A stretch of DNA of 64,000 bases from Turritopsis dohrnii (Eukaryota; Cnidaria; Hydrozoa; Anthoathecata; Oceaniidae), in assembly GCA_027922465.2 (NCBI GenBank), contig BQMF02000761.1, positions 1-64,000 on the forward strand, read 5' to 3'. The notes under the pieces are model-generated. The model did no database searches and had not been told where the DNA came from. It saw nothing but the letters and a program-made list of their open reading frames with translations. Each line of letters starts with the position of its first letter. The first letter of the stretch is position 1. Of this stretch, positions 35,640 through 47,090 are shown piece by piece. Both the position numbers and the translations under genes were made by a program.

Positions 35640-36440
35640 CAATTTACGTTCACCAAGTTTTCTTAGTGCTTAAATTTTTGAATTTAAATGATTCCTAAAT
35701 TTGAATGACTCATGTCATATGATTGACAATTTCGCATAAAAAGAGCTTTCCAACGGTATGTGGCAATTCGAAACTATCAAAAAACTCAATTTATTTGATG
35801 ACGTCATCATTCAAAATTCTAAGCCTCATAACTCTTCATAGGTAACTTTTCTTGACATGACATAAGCAAGTTTATTGTTCAGCATGAAAAGAGCTTTCCA
35901 ACGGTATATTATATGTGGCAATTCGGAGATATCGAAAAATTTATTATATTTGATGACGTCATCATTTAAAATTCTAAGCCTCATAACTCTTCATAGGCAA
36001 CTTTTCTTGACATGACATAAGCAAGTTTATTGTTCAGCATAAAAAGAGCCTTCCAACAGTATATAATATGTGGCAATTCGGTAATATCGAAAAATTCAAT
36101 ATATTTGATGACGTCATTATTTACATTTCTAAGCCTCATAACTCTTCATAGGCAACTTTTGTTGACATGATATAAGCAAGTTTATTGTTCAGCATAAAAA
36201 GAGCTTTCCAACAGTATATAATATGTGGCAATTCGGTAATATCGAAAAATTCAATATATTTGATGACGTCATTATTTACATTTCTAAGCCTCATAACTCT
36301 TCATAGGTAACTTTTTTTGACATGACCTCAGCAAGTTTTTTGTTCAGCATGAAAAAATCTTTCCAACGGTATATAACACTTTATGATTTGGGGACAACAG
36401 TTTTTTTACTGAAAAAATGCTGACGTCAGCAATCACGTGA
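35640..36440. repeat. About 155-bp tandem repeats with TGACGTCA, right subterminal
   Basis: GATGACGTCAT recurs at 35798, 35952, 36107 and 36262 (period about 155 bp) within units containing CATAACTCTTCATAGGYAAC and GAGCTTTCCAACGGTATATA. Inverted copies lie at the left end (about 32130-32370). They are probably subterminal binding arrays of the element. Confidence 0.8.
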
Positions 36441-37573
36441 CATTTGAGAGTGTCTCTCTCAAAAAAATTGTTTTTTGCAACAAGAGGAATGTTTGTGGAA
36501 AATTTCATGCTTCTATCACCATTTGAAGTATGTTTGTGCTAAGCCACTCCACTAAGTGTATCCTAACATATCCTTGCCTGACTGTCTGAGACAGGTAAAC
36601 TTTTTTTTCGAGCAATCAAAATGTTTAAAAACCGATAGGTAAAAAAAAAATATCATATCATATTTTTTTTTGCTTTTCTTTTAATAAACTAATTTCTTCT
36701 TTTAATTGTTAAGCGTTCTCATCGAACGTTTTTTTATTCTATTCATTCATTTAGCATGTGCCTTTTTTCTCTCCTCCGTGTGAACTTTTAAGAAGAGAAA
36801 CCATTTTCCCCCTGTTTGATAGCACCCATGTTAGAGCGCGTATTTTTTTTAAAACAAAAGCTAATAAAACGTTTTGAGTGTATTGTTACACTGATAAAAG
36901 ATTGGTTTTACCGGAGGTTGTGACTTCGAATCTGCTTATGGCTGAGCACAAGTTGTACGAGCCGTTTATAAGGAAATTTGACGTTTATTGATAGAGTGAT
37001 ACAGAGCAGGTGGATATGGGCGGCGAGCGACGCCGCCTTGGCGGCTATTCAAGTATTAATTTTTTAGGTAATAATAAAAAAAAGCATAAAGAAATGAAAC
37101 TCATGGTTTTAATCATGACGTTGATGGTTTTGGGAAGAACAGACTATATATCGTTTCAAAAATTCATTAATGGTTGCTGTATAATGTAACTTCTGCACGA
37201 AAGAAACACAGTTGGAAGGTATCAATTCGTTTTCAATTCACATTTTGTAATGTTATTCAATGTTTGGTTTCGTATGTCTGGGTAAACAGTTCTGTGTTAT
37301 ATATTGCCATTTTTTTTACATTAAAGTTACTTCTCTTCTGCGTATAAATATATTATTCTGAGCCATGTTGCTATTTGTTTCTGTTTTTAATCTTCTGAAT
37401 GTAATAACAAATTAATGCCTGAAAAGAAACTTTTATATACACGAGTTAAATTCTGTGACACAACGCATACTGAACATGGGTGGCGAGTGACGCGTACGTA
37501 CCACAGGAATGGCAGATTTGAACTAATGTTTTCAAAGTTAAGTTCGGTAAAAAGTTTTTACCCGGGATACTAG

Positions 37574-38690
37574 TCTACTTATACTAATCCGCGTGTGTGC
37601 ATACCACTTTTATTTTAGAGAGTGTTGTGTTTTTGTTTTTTTAATGGTCAAAATCTTCTTAATCGTGGTCATATAGCGGCGGTTCGACCACGCAAGACAC
37701 ATTCACGATTAGTATAATAGCACGTGGCATCATTTGACGTCAGATGTTTTTATTATCACGGGGAACCATTGCATTGCATCCCCAATCGAACGCGACGTTT
37801 TTGGGGAAACATCTCGAGAACCAATGGGGATAACTGACGTTTTTTAGGGTCCGCGATACGGGTGATTGGGTGACACAACATTTGGACCTAAATTTTATTT
37901 GGTACTGCGGATATGACGTCATCAAAATCTTTAATCGACGGTATCTCTGCAACCGTTGATTGTAGCGAAACGATCCCATACATTTTTTTGATCAGTTTTT
38001 CAAGCTCTACAACATGGGTACACTTTCTATATGTGATTCCATGGTTTAATATTTCGTCACCTATTTTCGACACATCCTTCCCGAAAATAAAGTCGTAAAA
38101 AACTTTTACGCGAGATACTATCTATATATACTAGTTCGCGTTGTGCATACCACTTTTATTTTAGAGAGTGACATATCTAGTTTTAATTTACGGTCATCGT
38201 CCTCTTATGTGCGCGTAAAACCACGTAGAGGCGAGAGACACTTTTTTCACGATCATTCCAAAAGCACGTGGCATCATTTGACGTCAGATGTTTTATGATC
38301 ACGGGGAACCATTGCATTGCATCCCCTATCGAATGGGACGTTTTTGGGGAAATATCTCGAGAACCAATAGGGATAACTGACGTTTTTTAGGGTCGGTGAC
38401 ACGGGTAATGGAGTGACGCAACATTTGCACCTAAATTTTATTTGGTACTGCGGATATGACGTCATCAAATTTTTGACCGATGATATCTCTGCAACGGTTG
38501 GTCGTAGCGAAACAATCCCATACATTTTTTTGCTCAGTTTTTCAAGCTCTACAACATGGGTACACTTTTGAGTTGCGATTCCTAAATTGAAATTTTCATC
38601 ACGGGGTTCTCACACGGGAACGCAGGAATCTTGCACATCCGTTTCGAAGTTAAGTTTGGTAAAAAGTTTTTACCCGGGATACTATTTTTT
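37574..38690 (+). repeat. Two tandem Helitron 5-prime regions, period about 547 bp
   Basis: Copy 1 starts TCTACTTATACTAATCCGCG at 37574 and copy 2 starts TCTATATATACTAGTTCGCG at 38121. Both share TTTATTTTAGAGAGTG, GCACGTGGCATCATTTGACG, CTCGAGAACCAATRGGGATA and GATATGACGTCATCAAA, and end in a TTTTTACSCGRGATACTA motif. Several TGACGTCA sites are present. No gene follows directly; the next 34 bp lead into the IS3EU-like element. Confidence 0.8.
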
Positions 38691-39032
38691 TACTAAATGC
38701 CAATTTTTGATATTAGCTTGCTTCTACGGAAGCCCATTGCTGCCATATTTTTTAAGCAAACTTTTCAGTTTTACTGCGCAATATTCTGATCGTATTGCGC
38801 AATGATAAGCTCTTATTGTGCAATAAACTACTTCTTGCGTGATAAGTACAACTTTTAAAGAAGTCGTCATAACATGGTCATTGCGTCTTACTGAATGAAA
38901 ACTGCGCAATAGGGAAGTAACTATTGCGCAATATGAACATCACTACTGTGCAATAAGAACGTTGCTACTGCGCAATATGAACAATGTATACTGCGCAATA
39001 ATAAAAATGGCTAAACTTTTTAATGGCCATTA

Positions 39033-39632
39033 TTGTTCAATTCGTTGATAATCACGCACTTCAATTACGCAATTCGTGCAATCTGATAAAACAACATTTG
39101 CAATTTTCGATGCAACACCTTCTTGGACTAACGGAACAACAGATTCGACAACAACATATTGACACTTTTCAACAATACTAGGTAGCACACCTTGCTTGAC
39201 GACAACATGCGAAACTTTCTCCACAAATTCTGAGACGACTTTGTAACGTACAGGTGGAACGATTTCGACAAATTGAACTTCGATGTTTTTAACAGTTTGA
39301 ATGGTCGGTACGACTACAAGTTTAACATTGGCAGGTGGAGAGATTAAAAACTCTTAAGTAGCACGAACCAATTGTTTACAAAATTGAAATTCAGCATTAG
39401 CGTGTTCTTTTGGTAACAACAACAACAAGTATTGATATTTCAGATACATTCTCTCAAAGTCATTTATAATTGGTAACAATCTTTCCCGCTCCCAAGTGTA
39501 CATCAGACGGTCAAGATTGTCATCCACATTTTTACCACTGTAAATGTACTCAATGTGCTTGATAGATTCCGAAATCATACCGACAAATTCATTTCTTTCA
39601 ACGAAGAACTTTTCAATACGTAATCCTGACAT
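39033..39632 (-). pseudogene. Unknown 199-codon ORF with one in-frame stop
   Basis: Reads from ATG at 39632 to about 39033 in one frame, broken only by TAA near 39354. The N-terminal half is predicted helical (ERERLLPIINDFERMYLKYQ, then a Leu5 run). The C-terminal half is Val-rich with repeated KVVSEFVEKV and VVESVVPLV patterns, suggesting beta strands. I recognise no domain. It lies just inside the left terminal repeat of the large transposon and points towards that end. It may be the 3-prime exon of a longer passenger gene. Confidence 0.4.
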
Positions 39633-39639
39633 ACCAGAT

Positions 39640-40618
39640 TTTAGAAGAATACTGAGGCTACAACTATGCTAAAGTGTTTAACAGGTTTTCCAAATTCACA
39701 CTTTCTAATGAACAAACTAAAATTAATATCCACAGTGGATGGAGAACAATGATCTACATGATCCAACGGTCTTCTTGACTACTGCTGTCTATCAACGTGC
39801 ACACGGTAGTGTTCATAGTGTTTTACTGGTACTGCCGCTGGCCAAACTTATGGCGGCACAGAAATAACGACAGTATTGTTTCCCTTATGGTTTTGACGCA
39901 CCTTCACATAGAATGACGGCTACAAATAAAATACAAGTACATAATTAACTAAAGTGAAATAACACAAGAAATATACAAGAACTAAACCAATAAATGTAGA
40001 CATAAACCAAGCAAAAGATTATATGCAAAATCACAATCATAAACACTTACTAAAACACTGTGGGCGAACACATAAACACTTGCTCAGGCAGCTTACTGTA
40101 ACATACTGACTGACAAAGGAGTTCACCAACACTTATAACATTCAAATCATACGATACAAACTCTCACGAGACAAACAATTAACAACGAAATAATAGACCA
40201 AATTATAAGACGTTCACAAGACAATATGCAAATTAATACACATGAGACATACACGCTTAACAATACAACTAAATAATACAGGAACTCATGATAATATATA
40301 CAATGCATACAATGCTATAATCATTTAACTACTATAAAACAAACAAAACATAATTAACGTCAACCTATATTACAACACAAAGAAAGCTACTGCCACACGG
40401 CAGTAACAATTTCTACTTCGAATAACATAAGAAAATTTTCTGTCAGTTGTAATACCATGCAGAAAAACAAAAAATATCAACAAAATCAAAAATTGCAAAT
40501 GTATCCACTTTTTCTAGGAGATCATTTGATGAAGTTTATAAGCAAAAATCCTTCGATAAAAACAAAGTCCAAATTAAAACAAATCTAAGAAAGTTAAATT
40601 AAGTTCAACTTAATTCAG
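39640..40618. other. Non-coding spacer inside the large transposon
   Basis: AT-rich with many ACAA/AATA runs. I see no exon with domain support and no additional mobile element. Confidence 0.4.
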
Positions 40619-43172
40619 CTATATGTTTCCAAATAGATTGCCATGTTGGAGAGCTTTAAGAATGTTTTCACGGGTATTTTGACATGGTACTTTTGCAATG
40701 AAACCACAAGTTGATGCGGTGAGCAATCGGTTCTCGTCAATGAAGTGTACTTCAATTTTTCTGGAAAATCCATATGGTGGAATTCGATCATACGCTGTAA
40801 AAAAGACCAGCAGATCTTCTAAACGAAATTCAAGTCGGTCTTCAGCCATATCCCTAATAAGAAATTCTAACTCTAACATGGCATCATCTTCCACAAGCCT
40901 AAGATTTGAACCAGGCTCACCCTGGTTGTGATAATCAAGTAATTGTAATAATTCATTGATAGCCAAAGGTTGTTTGTTAGGTATAAAGAACTGGAAATAT
41001 GTTCCTGGGTTCTTTAAGATTGCACAGTTAATATTAGATAAACCTTTTTTAAATTGCTGAATAGCAGCAAAACCCGTGAATATTCCATAATGCATACTAT
41101 AGACCTTTTTAGCTCGTTCAATGTCAAATATTGCTATATCAGCATCAAAAAGGCAGTCATAGTTCCCTTTTTCAATCTCTTGCAGATTGTACAAAAATGC
41201 TCTGTCATAAAGAGTAATTTCATTAGGTAACTATATCAAATATAGCTTTGGCCAGCACTGGATGCAAGCACTCTGGAACACGACTCATTTGAAAGATTGA
41301 TACAGCACATAACTCACCCTAGAGTTCATACCTTTGCAATGAGACACTCAAAGGATCAGAGGTAAATAGAGCCATCTTTACCATTATTACTTGTCAGCAT
41401 TGGTGAGCAATCAGAGCATCTGCATTCTCTCGCAAAAATTACTTGTACTTTTTCTTTTGATAAAGAAAAATCATTCCGAAAAAAAATAGGCCCAAATCTG
41501 CTCTTTGCCCTCTGCATTATAATAGTCTTGGAGTCAAAATCATCAGATCGTAATTCAAAGGCTGATTTAGCTAAATGTAATGTTTCTTGCCAATCAGTAC
41601 TAACTGGTATCTCTTGAGTTGTTGAATGATTAGTATTTGATAGTATTTGCACTTCTTCTTTAAAATAACGTTCAATTTCATTGTCTCCCAAGAGACTTTC
41701 ACTTTTTCCCTCTAAATCTACATTGAAACTCACTTCATTTTCCACACAAATACGTGGGCCACATAGTGCAGTATGCGATGATGTACTTGTTGAATGGGTT
41801 ATACTTGAGTTTGTGTTAGTAGATGCTGATTCTCCAGAATCATCAGTTGATCTTTCTATATTTGTTGGAATTTCTGTAACATAGACATTAGCACAGGCTT
41901 TGTCATGAATATTCGTATATTTCTTTAAAAATATAGGAAAGGGAAGGAATATAAACACATACCTAAATGCCGATTTGAAAAGGCAGGTGTCTCAAGTATC
42001 AGATCATCAACTTCTTCTGAATCATCATCAAGAAGAATTTCATTTATAGCTTTCTTTTTTATGAGTAGGTATAACTTAATGTGTGTAAGTTTGTATTTTT
42101 TAATATAATAGTCCAGAGCCCAGGGTTTGCATACTCCCTCCTCAATTATATTTTCATCAATGATTTCACATGTAAAGTTTGCTAATTTGAAAGAGAAAGA
42201 TTCTTTTTTTCCTAAGCTGTTTCTCCCATCTGGAAAAAATATTTCAATTGCTGTTTCTATAAGCTCTGCAACTGTAGACTCCTTTCTGCCATCAATTTCT
42301 GTGGTCCCTCCACATTTACGTACATTCACGTATCTACACTTCTTTGAACAGAAATGATGCATACCAATTTTAACAACTCTGGTATTACGTTGACGCTTTG
42401 ATGTTGGAGTTTTACCATCTTCAATCTTCTTCGATAATGCAGATTTATCATGAGTATCATTATTTTGCATCGCATCAGTTTTTTAAAGCTAAAATGTCTC
42501 CAATTGCTTCAAGCCCCAAAGCTTTAAGTTGGGAGTCTGGGCACACAAGAACAGCATATCCATCCATCTAAAATTGGATTAAAAGAAAAGGAAAAACTTT
42601 TTAGTGAATATTAGAATAAGCAATATAGGAATGTGTTCTGGGATAAGACAAAAGCTTCGTAATTCTTTTAACTTCATACACATGTTGGAAGTAATGAGAT
42701 AAACGCTTGAGAAGAATACACAGTCCAAAGTTTGGAAAACATAACAGAATTATTATTGTTGCTTAGAATTATTAACAACTCTTATTCTGTATGCAAGTTG
42801 AAAAGTAAAATAATTTTCTAAAAAACTTTTCAAAAGAAGGTTATCAATTCCTTATATGTACAGTTGAAGATACGTTCAATACAAGTTGAACACAATTTTC
42901 ATATGATTATCTCATTATTGAAAAAGCTAAAGATCTTATACAAACCTTGTTCCTTCTGAAATTGTCGTTCACAGTTTCGCATATATTTCTTTCCTCACGT
43001 AAAAATCTGTATATCTAAAATATACACAGAATAAAAAGCCAATAAGTTATTAAAACCAGCTGACAATAATTATGAATACGTGGTAAGACGGAAAAAAGTA
43101 AAGAAAACAAGAACAAAATTATACCTCTTCTATGGTGACCAGAGCCACAGACCCGGCCATCATTTCCCTCAT
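40619..43172 (-). pseudogene. HECT-like ubiquitin ligase gene, degenerate
   Basis: Exon chain on the minus strand: 43172-43125, 43014-42946 and 42567-41963 (phases compatible), then 41897 onward. An indel in an A-run near 42477 shifts the frame. The first long segment has Cys pairs (HFCSKKC) and a domain with ESTVAELIETAIEIFF...LTHIKLYLLIK, the same N-terminal type as in the other two elements. The middle has CRCSDCSP. The HECT part is broken by a frameshift near 41357, an in-frame stop and another shift near 41225. The last frame (41194-40619) keeps FFTAYDRIPPYGFS and TASTCGFIAKVP, where the Cys matches the ubiquitin-accepting Cys of the HECT C-lobe, and ends at the usual distance. Confidence 0.75.
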
Positions 43173-43443
43173 GTTTTCATTATTTTAATCATGCTTTGAA
43201 ACACCATTGTGCAAAACAAAGTAGATATAACAAGTAAATAGTTAATTCAAAAATTCTTTGCTGCACAAAACATTAACAACAGCATCAACAAAAAACAACA
43301 ATCAATATATAAGGTTTGCGGAGTGGGTGAGTGGAATCACCCGTTCGCCAGCGAAAATATGGAATGCGTGAAAGCCGGATATTCCTTCAACAAATTCCGA
43401 CGATAGAGTTGAATGCATGAATACGCATATCCGTAACTGAAAG

Positions 43444-43811
43444 GGCGCTATTTCCTTTTCGCACCCCCTCTTAATCTACCTACCTAAGGCCGACTTTTTT
43501 TGCGTCAGTAAAATTTTGTGAATTGATGAACATGGATTTAACGCAACCTAGTTTTAGCGAATTACCCCTTAATTACGGAGAATTGCCAGTAGGTAAAATA
43601 AAAGTTTTGCTAAAGTTAAATTTTCCGCAACTTTAATTTAGCGAAAATATGCTCATTCGACGCAAAAAAAGGCGGCCTAAGGTATCTTCCATATTTTTTT
43701 ACTGTGTTGGCTCTTGATGATGGAGATAAAAAATTACCCAAACCCTAACCCTTAACTGAGACCCTAAAACATCCTGGATGGAGAATGGGGGTGCGAAAAG
43801 GGAATAGCACC
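43444..43811. mobile_element. 368-bp MITE with 8-bp TSD ACTGAAAG
   Basis: Ends GGCGCTATTTCCTTTTCGCA and, inverted, GGTGCTATTCCCTTTTCGCA (two mismatches in 24 bp). ACTGAAAG occurs directly on both sides (43436-43443 and 43812-43819). An 8-bp duplication fits hAT or Merlin, and the GG terminus favours Merlin. It has no ORF. It inserted into the large IS3EU-like element. Confidence 0.85.
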
Positions 43812-44488
43812 ACTGAAAGAATATAATGTAATTTTTGTTAGTTTTCTTGATATTGTATCCTATCAATGTATCAATGTAATGTACATTTTAGTTATATTGC
43901 GATTCAAAGACCTTATTAATTCAAATGTCCAAATACCAAACTGTGCTCCCTTGCCTCATTTTGATGTGGTAATTTGATGAATATTATCAGAAATTGGCCC
44001 ATTAGAAATTTTCAGTTATGAATAACATAATACTAAGTAATGTCACAATATAAAAATTCAAAACAAAGTCGAATTTGGTAATCTGATAATGTGTTTTCAA
44101 GTATTTGATTTTGTCAATGTGGGATGGAGATAGAAAAGAGAAGGAAAACAAAATGCTTCATGAATCAATCATTTCCTATTCTTTTGTACACTGAATAAGT
44201 ATATACAGATTCAAAAAATTTCTGACAGTCATAGTGGCAAAAAGAGCATGAGTAAAGATGACCTATTCTAAAAAACCCAGCGTTTTCAAAAGCATAAAGA
44301 AGTACTAGGAAGTAAACCAACAAGAAATACATAACAGGCATCTTCTAAACTTTGCCAGAATGTTCAGGTAACTTAACCCCAACTTTAAATGTCAATCAAC
44401 AAAATTCAATTCAATTCCATGTTTCTTTCAAATGAATGATGAAAAACATTTTTGAATGTTTCCTGGTAGTATTAGACTAGTCTCTAAC

Positions 44489-45661
44489 CACTGGAAATGC
44501 CAGACACATCACACTTGTTACTCCTGTCTTGGTTCAGCAGTTCCATTGTTTCAAGTATATACAGCAGATATTCCACGACCATAATAGTGATTCGTCTTAA
44601 TTCATTGATATCAATTACTCTTGATAATGCATTATACACCTAAAATTAGTAAAACCAACAAACAAATTATTAAAAGCATAAATTTTCCATTTGCGATGCT
44701 GAAAGTAATCAAAATCATTTATATATTTAACAATAATGTAATTATATCATTATATATATATATATTTTTAGAAATAACTCAAGTATATATATAACATCTA
44801 AAGTTATAACAATTACACAAAAACATATGTATATATCTCCACTCCTTGTAGTGGCTGCTTCGGCCTTGAGTGGGGTGAGTAATTAAAAAAAAAACAAAAA
44901 AAAACTGATTTATTTCTTTACTCTTCATTGTTGTTTATTTTTAATTATCTTATCCAAATAAAGAATTCGTAAGCTGTATATATACAGCTATTTTACCTTC
45001 AGTTATCTCTCTCACCCAGGCACACGTATAAATTAAATGTAAATACTAAACAGAGTTTACTGATATTGAATTCCAAATCAGAGAATATTTTTCAATATAG
45101 ATGGATATATATTGTCTACATTTTTTGTTGTTAAACATTCCAATTCGATCACAAAAGGCAACTAAGATTGTATATTGTATACTCTTTTAAATAGACAAAT
45201 TCCATGTTGACGTATACTCTGTTTTGATGTCTCATTGCATTGATTTAGACATTATTAGAAATTATCAAAGCCAATTTTTTCTGCACACACATTCCCTGTC
45301 AGCATAAAAAGTTTATATATATACGGAGAACATGCCAATCATTTCCCATGAACAATAATAAGCTTGCAATAAAGAATTCAAAATGGGTAGTAAATCTCTA
45401 AAAGGGCCTATTATTATGAATAACATTTTGTGGGACGACAAAAGTAACATTAGATTTTATCATTATCACTGGACTTTTATGTCTTGGTTTGTGTTGTGTG
45501 TGGAAATAACAGTTAAGTGGATCAAAATACAACACCAACTTGAATAAACATGGCTTAAAGATAAAAACGAATGGAGAAGAGATAGCAGTTTTTTTATTTT
45601 ATACCTCACAGATAGATACACAGTTTGTGAGCAAAGATGCACAACTTTCAGAAGCTTTGAT
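44489..45661 (-). CDS. Two candidate upstream exons of the HECT-like gene
   Basis: 45661-45605 (19 codons, AG and GTATAA borders) reads IKASESCASLLTNCVSICE. 44639-44489 (50 codons plus one base) reads through VYNALSRVIDINELRRITIM and a helical Leu-rich stretch. Both lie upstream of, and on the same strand as, the HECT-like exons. The second exon ends in phase 1 while the next candidate exon at 43172 starts at an ATG, so the connection is unproven. The surrounding 43.8-44.4 and 44.7-45.6 kb show nothing else, apart from TA microsatellites near 44750. Confidence 0.3.
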
Positions 45662-47090
45662 CTAAATTTAAAATAAAGTTCATGACAAACTTCAGAGCAT
45701 TCGGAATATTCCCGGGGAAAAATGTCTACTTAACTCAAAAAAGTAACTACTTTGGCCTTCCTGCTACCGTACACATCGACAATTTTACCCTAAAGCTATA
45801 CACTGAACACTTTTGGGCTTGATCAATCATATTAATATCTACATCGCAATTAGCAAAACTTTAGGGTAAGCGAGAAAATTGAGATTTTTGGTATGTCCTG
45901 TAAGAAATTTCAGCGATTGACGGCAGCCGAACGCATCTCTCTGTTAGTATTTTGATGACAATATTTGATCTTGCCAAATGAGCTCCGTTTCGCTTAAAAG
46001 CTACACGCCGCAAAAAGCTTTTAACTGTGAAACTATTAATTTTTTATTGTTCAAAGTAATTTCGTTAACGTTATTTATATTGCGCAGTAGCACGTTCCTA
46101 TGGTGGCCCACAAAACAAACACATCACGGAAAATTAAAAAATATCAACAACACATTTAAAAAAAACCCGCAGCACATTTAAAAAAACAAACAACACATTT
46201 AAAAAACCCGCAGCACATTTAAAAATATTTATAACAAACTAAAAACTCACGGCAAACTAAAAAGCCACGGCAAACTAAAAAGGCATGGCAAACTAAAAAC
46301 TCACGACATACTAAAAACTCACGGCAAATTAGAAAGTCACGGCAAATTTAAAAAATCATGGTGAATCAAAAACCCAAAGCATGTTTAAATTTAGAATTTG
46401 AAAAAATGTGACAGATAATGTTTGGATCAACATTTAGATTTTAAAAGATTTAAAAAAGCAAGGAGCCTCTTAAAAGTTATCTGATCTACGTTCTGGTGGT
46501 TGGATGATATCTTCATCTGAAGGTATTTCTAATTATTTACTGTGGGAAGGTTCTTCAACCCATTCCTTGCTTGATTTTTCATTTTGAGATATTATTCATG
46601 GGCTACCTAGCTGTTGCCTTGTTAATTCCAAAACCAATCAAAACTACCCACTGGTACATATAAGGTCTGTGATAAGCTTGGAGAAACAGGAGGTGGGTCA
46701 GTCTACTCCAATTTTGTTTATTTAGGTTTGACGCCTTAATTATATTATTTGGTACGTGGGCTATCCCTATCTCAACTGCAACTACCCCTCCTATACATTC
46801 GTTGTCAAGGTGCTAAGCGTATTTCAAAGTAAACATATAGAAGTCACCTCAGCTTTTCCAATAGTGGATTAAATTGGTCAGAAATATTTATTTCATAAAA
46901 ATGTATCAGCGGAAAAATTAGTTTCATGTTTATTAAATATTCTTTTGAAGGTTCTAAGGTGAAACTAAATTGATGTAAATATGCATAGTTTATGAGGCCT
47001 TAGGGTTAGGGAATGTTAGGAGAGCAAAAAGAACACCTACATACGCAAAATACACCCTAACCTTCAGTTTATTATTATGTTCTATTGTAG

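Larger units (their letters stand above)
31940..36554 (+). mobile_element. 4.6-kb TIR element with DTDVVV/GCDT-family gene
   Basis: Inverted ends TAGTGGAGTGGCTTAGCACA (left) and its near-perfect complement (right), with AGT on both sides as a possible 3-bp target duplication. If the ends are read as CASTTAGTGG they resemble CACTA-type termini, so the superfamily is open. Inside each end are mirrored, roughly 155-bp subterminal repeats. The gap in the host Helitron compared with 24486-25335 confirms an insertion. It encodes one broken gene. Confidence 0.7.
31622..37047 (+). mobile_element. Nested non-autonomous Helitron, itself interrupted
   Basis: Its left part (31622-31939) and right part (about 36558-37047) match the 850-bp Helitron at 24486-25335. 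The 5-prime end is TTTATATAGTAATAGCCG (TC altered to TT) and the 3-prime end is GGCGGCGAGCGACGCCGCC then TTGGCGGCTA. It inserted at ACAA^T of the copy-2 repeat. A 4.6-kb TIR element splits it. Confidence 0.75.
29475..37494 (+). mobile_element. Helitron-type repeat, copy 2, interrupted
   Basis: 5-prime end TCTACTTATACTAATTCGCG at 29475; a decayed 3-prime hairpin at 37479-37494. The body matches copy 1 but is split at 31621/37048 by a nested 0.8-kb Helitron that is in turn split by a 4.6-kb TIR element. Copy 1 (ATTACAATCCAAGTACTAA near 28912) gives the uninterrupted sequence across the nested insertion. Confidence 0.65.

Noticed and set aside
37540..37575. 5S rRNA-like fragment (GAAGTTAAGTTCGGTAAAA)
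   Set aside because: Short resemblance only; lacks the rest of 5S and recurs as part of the Helitron-linked repeat.
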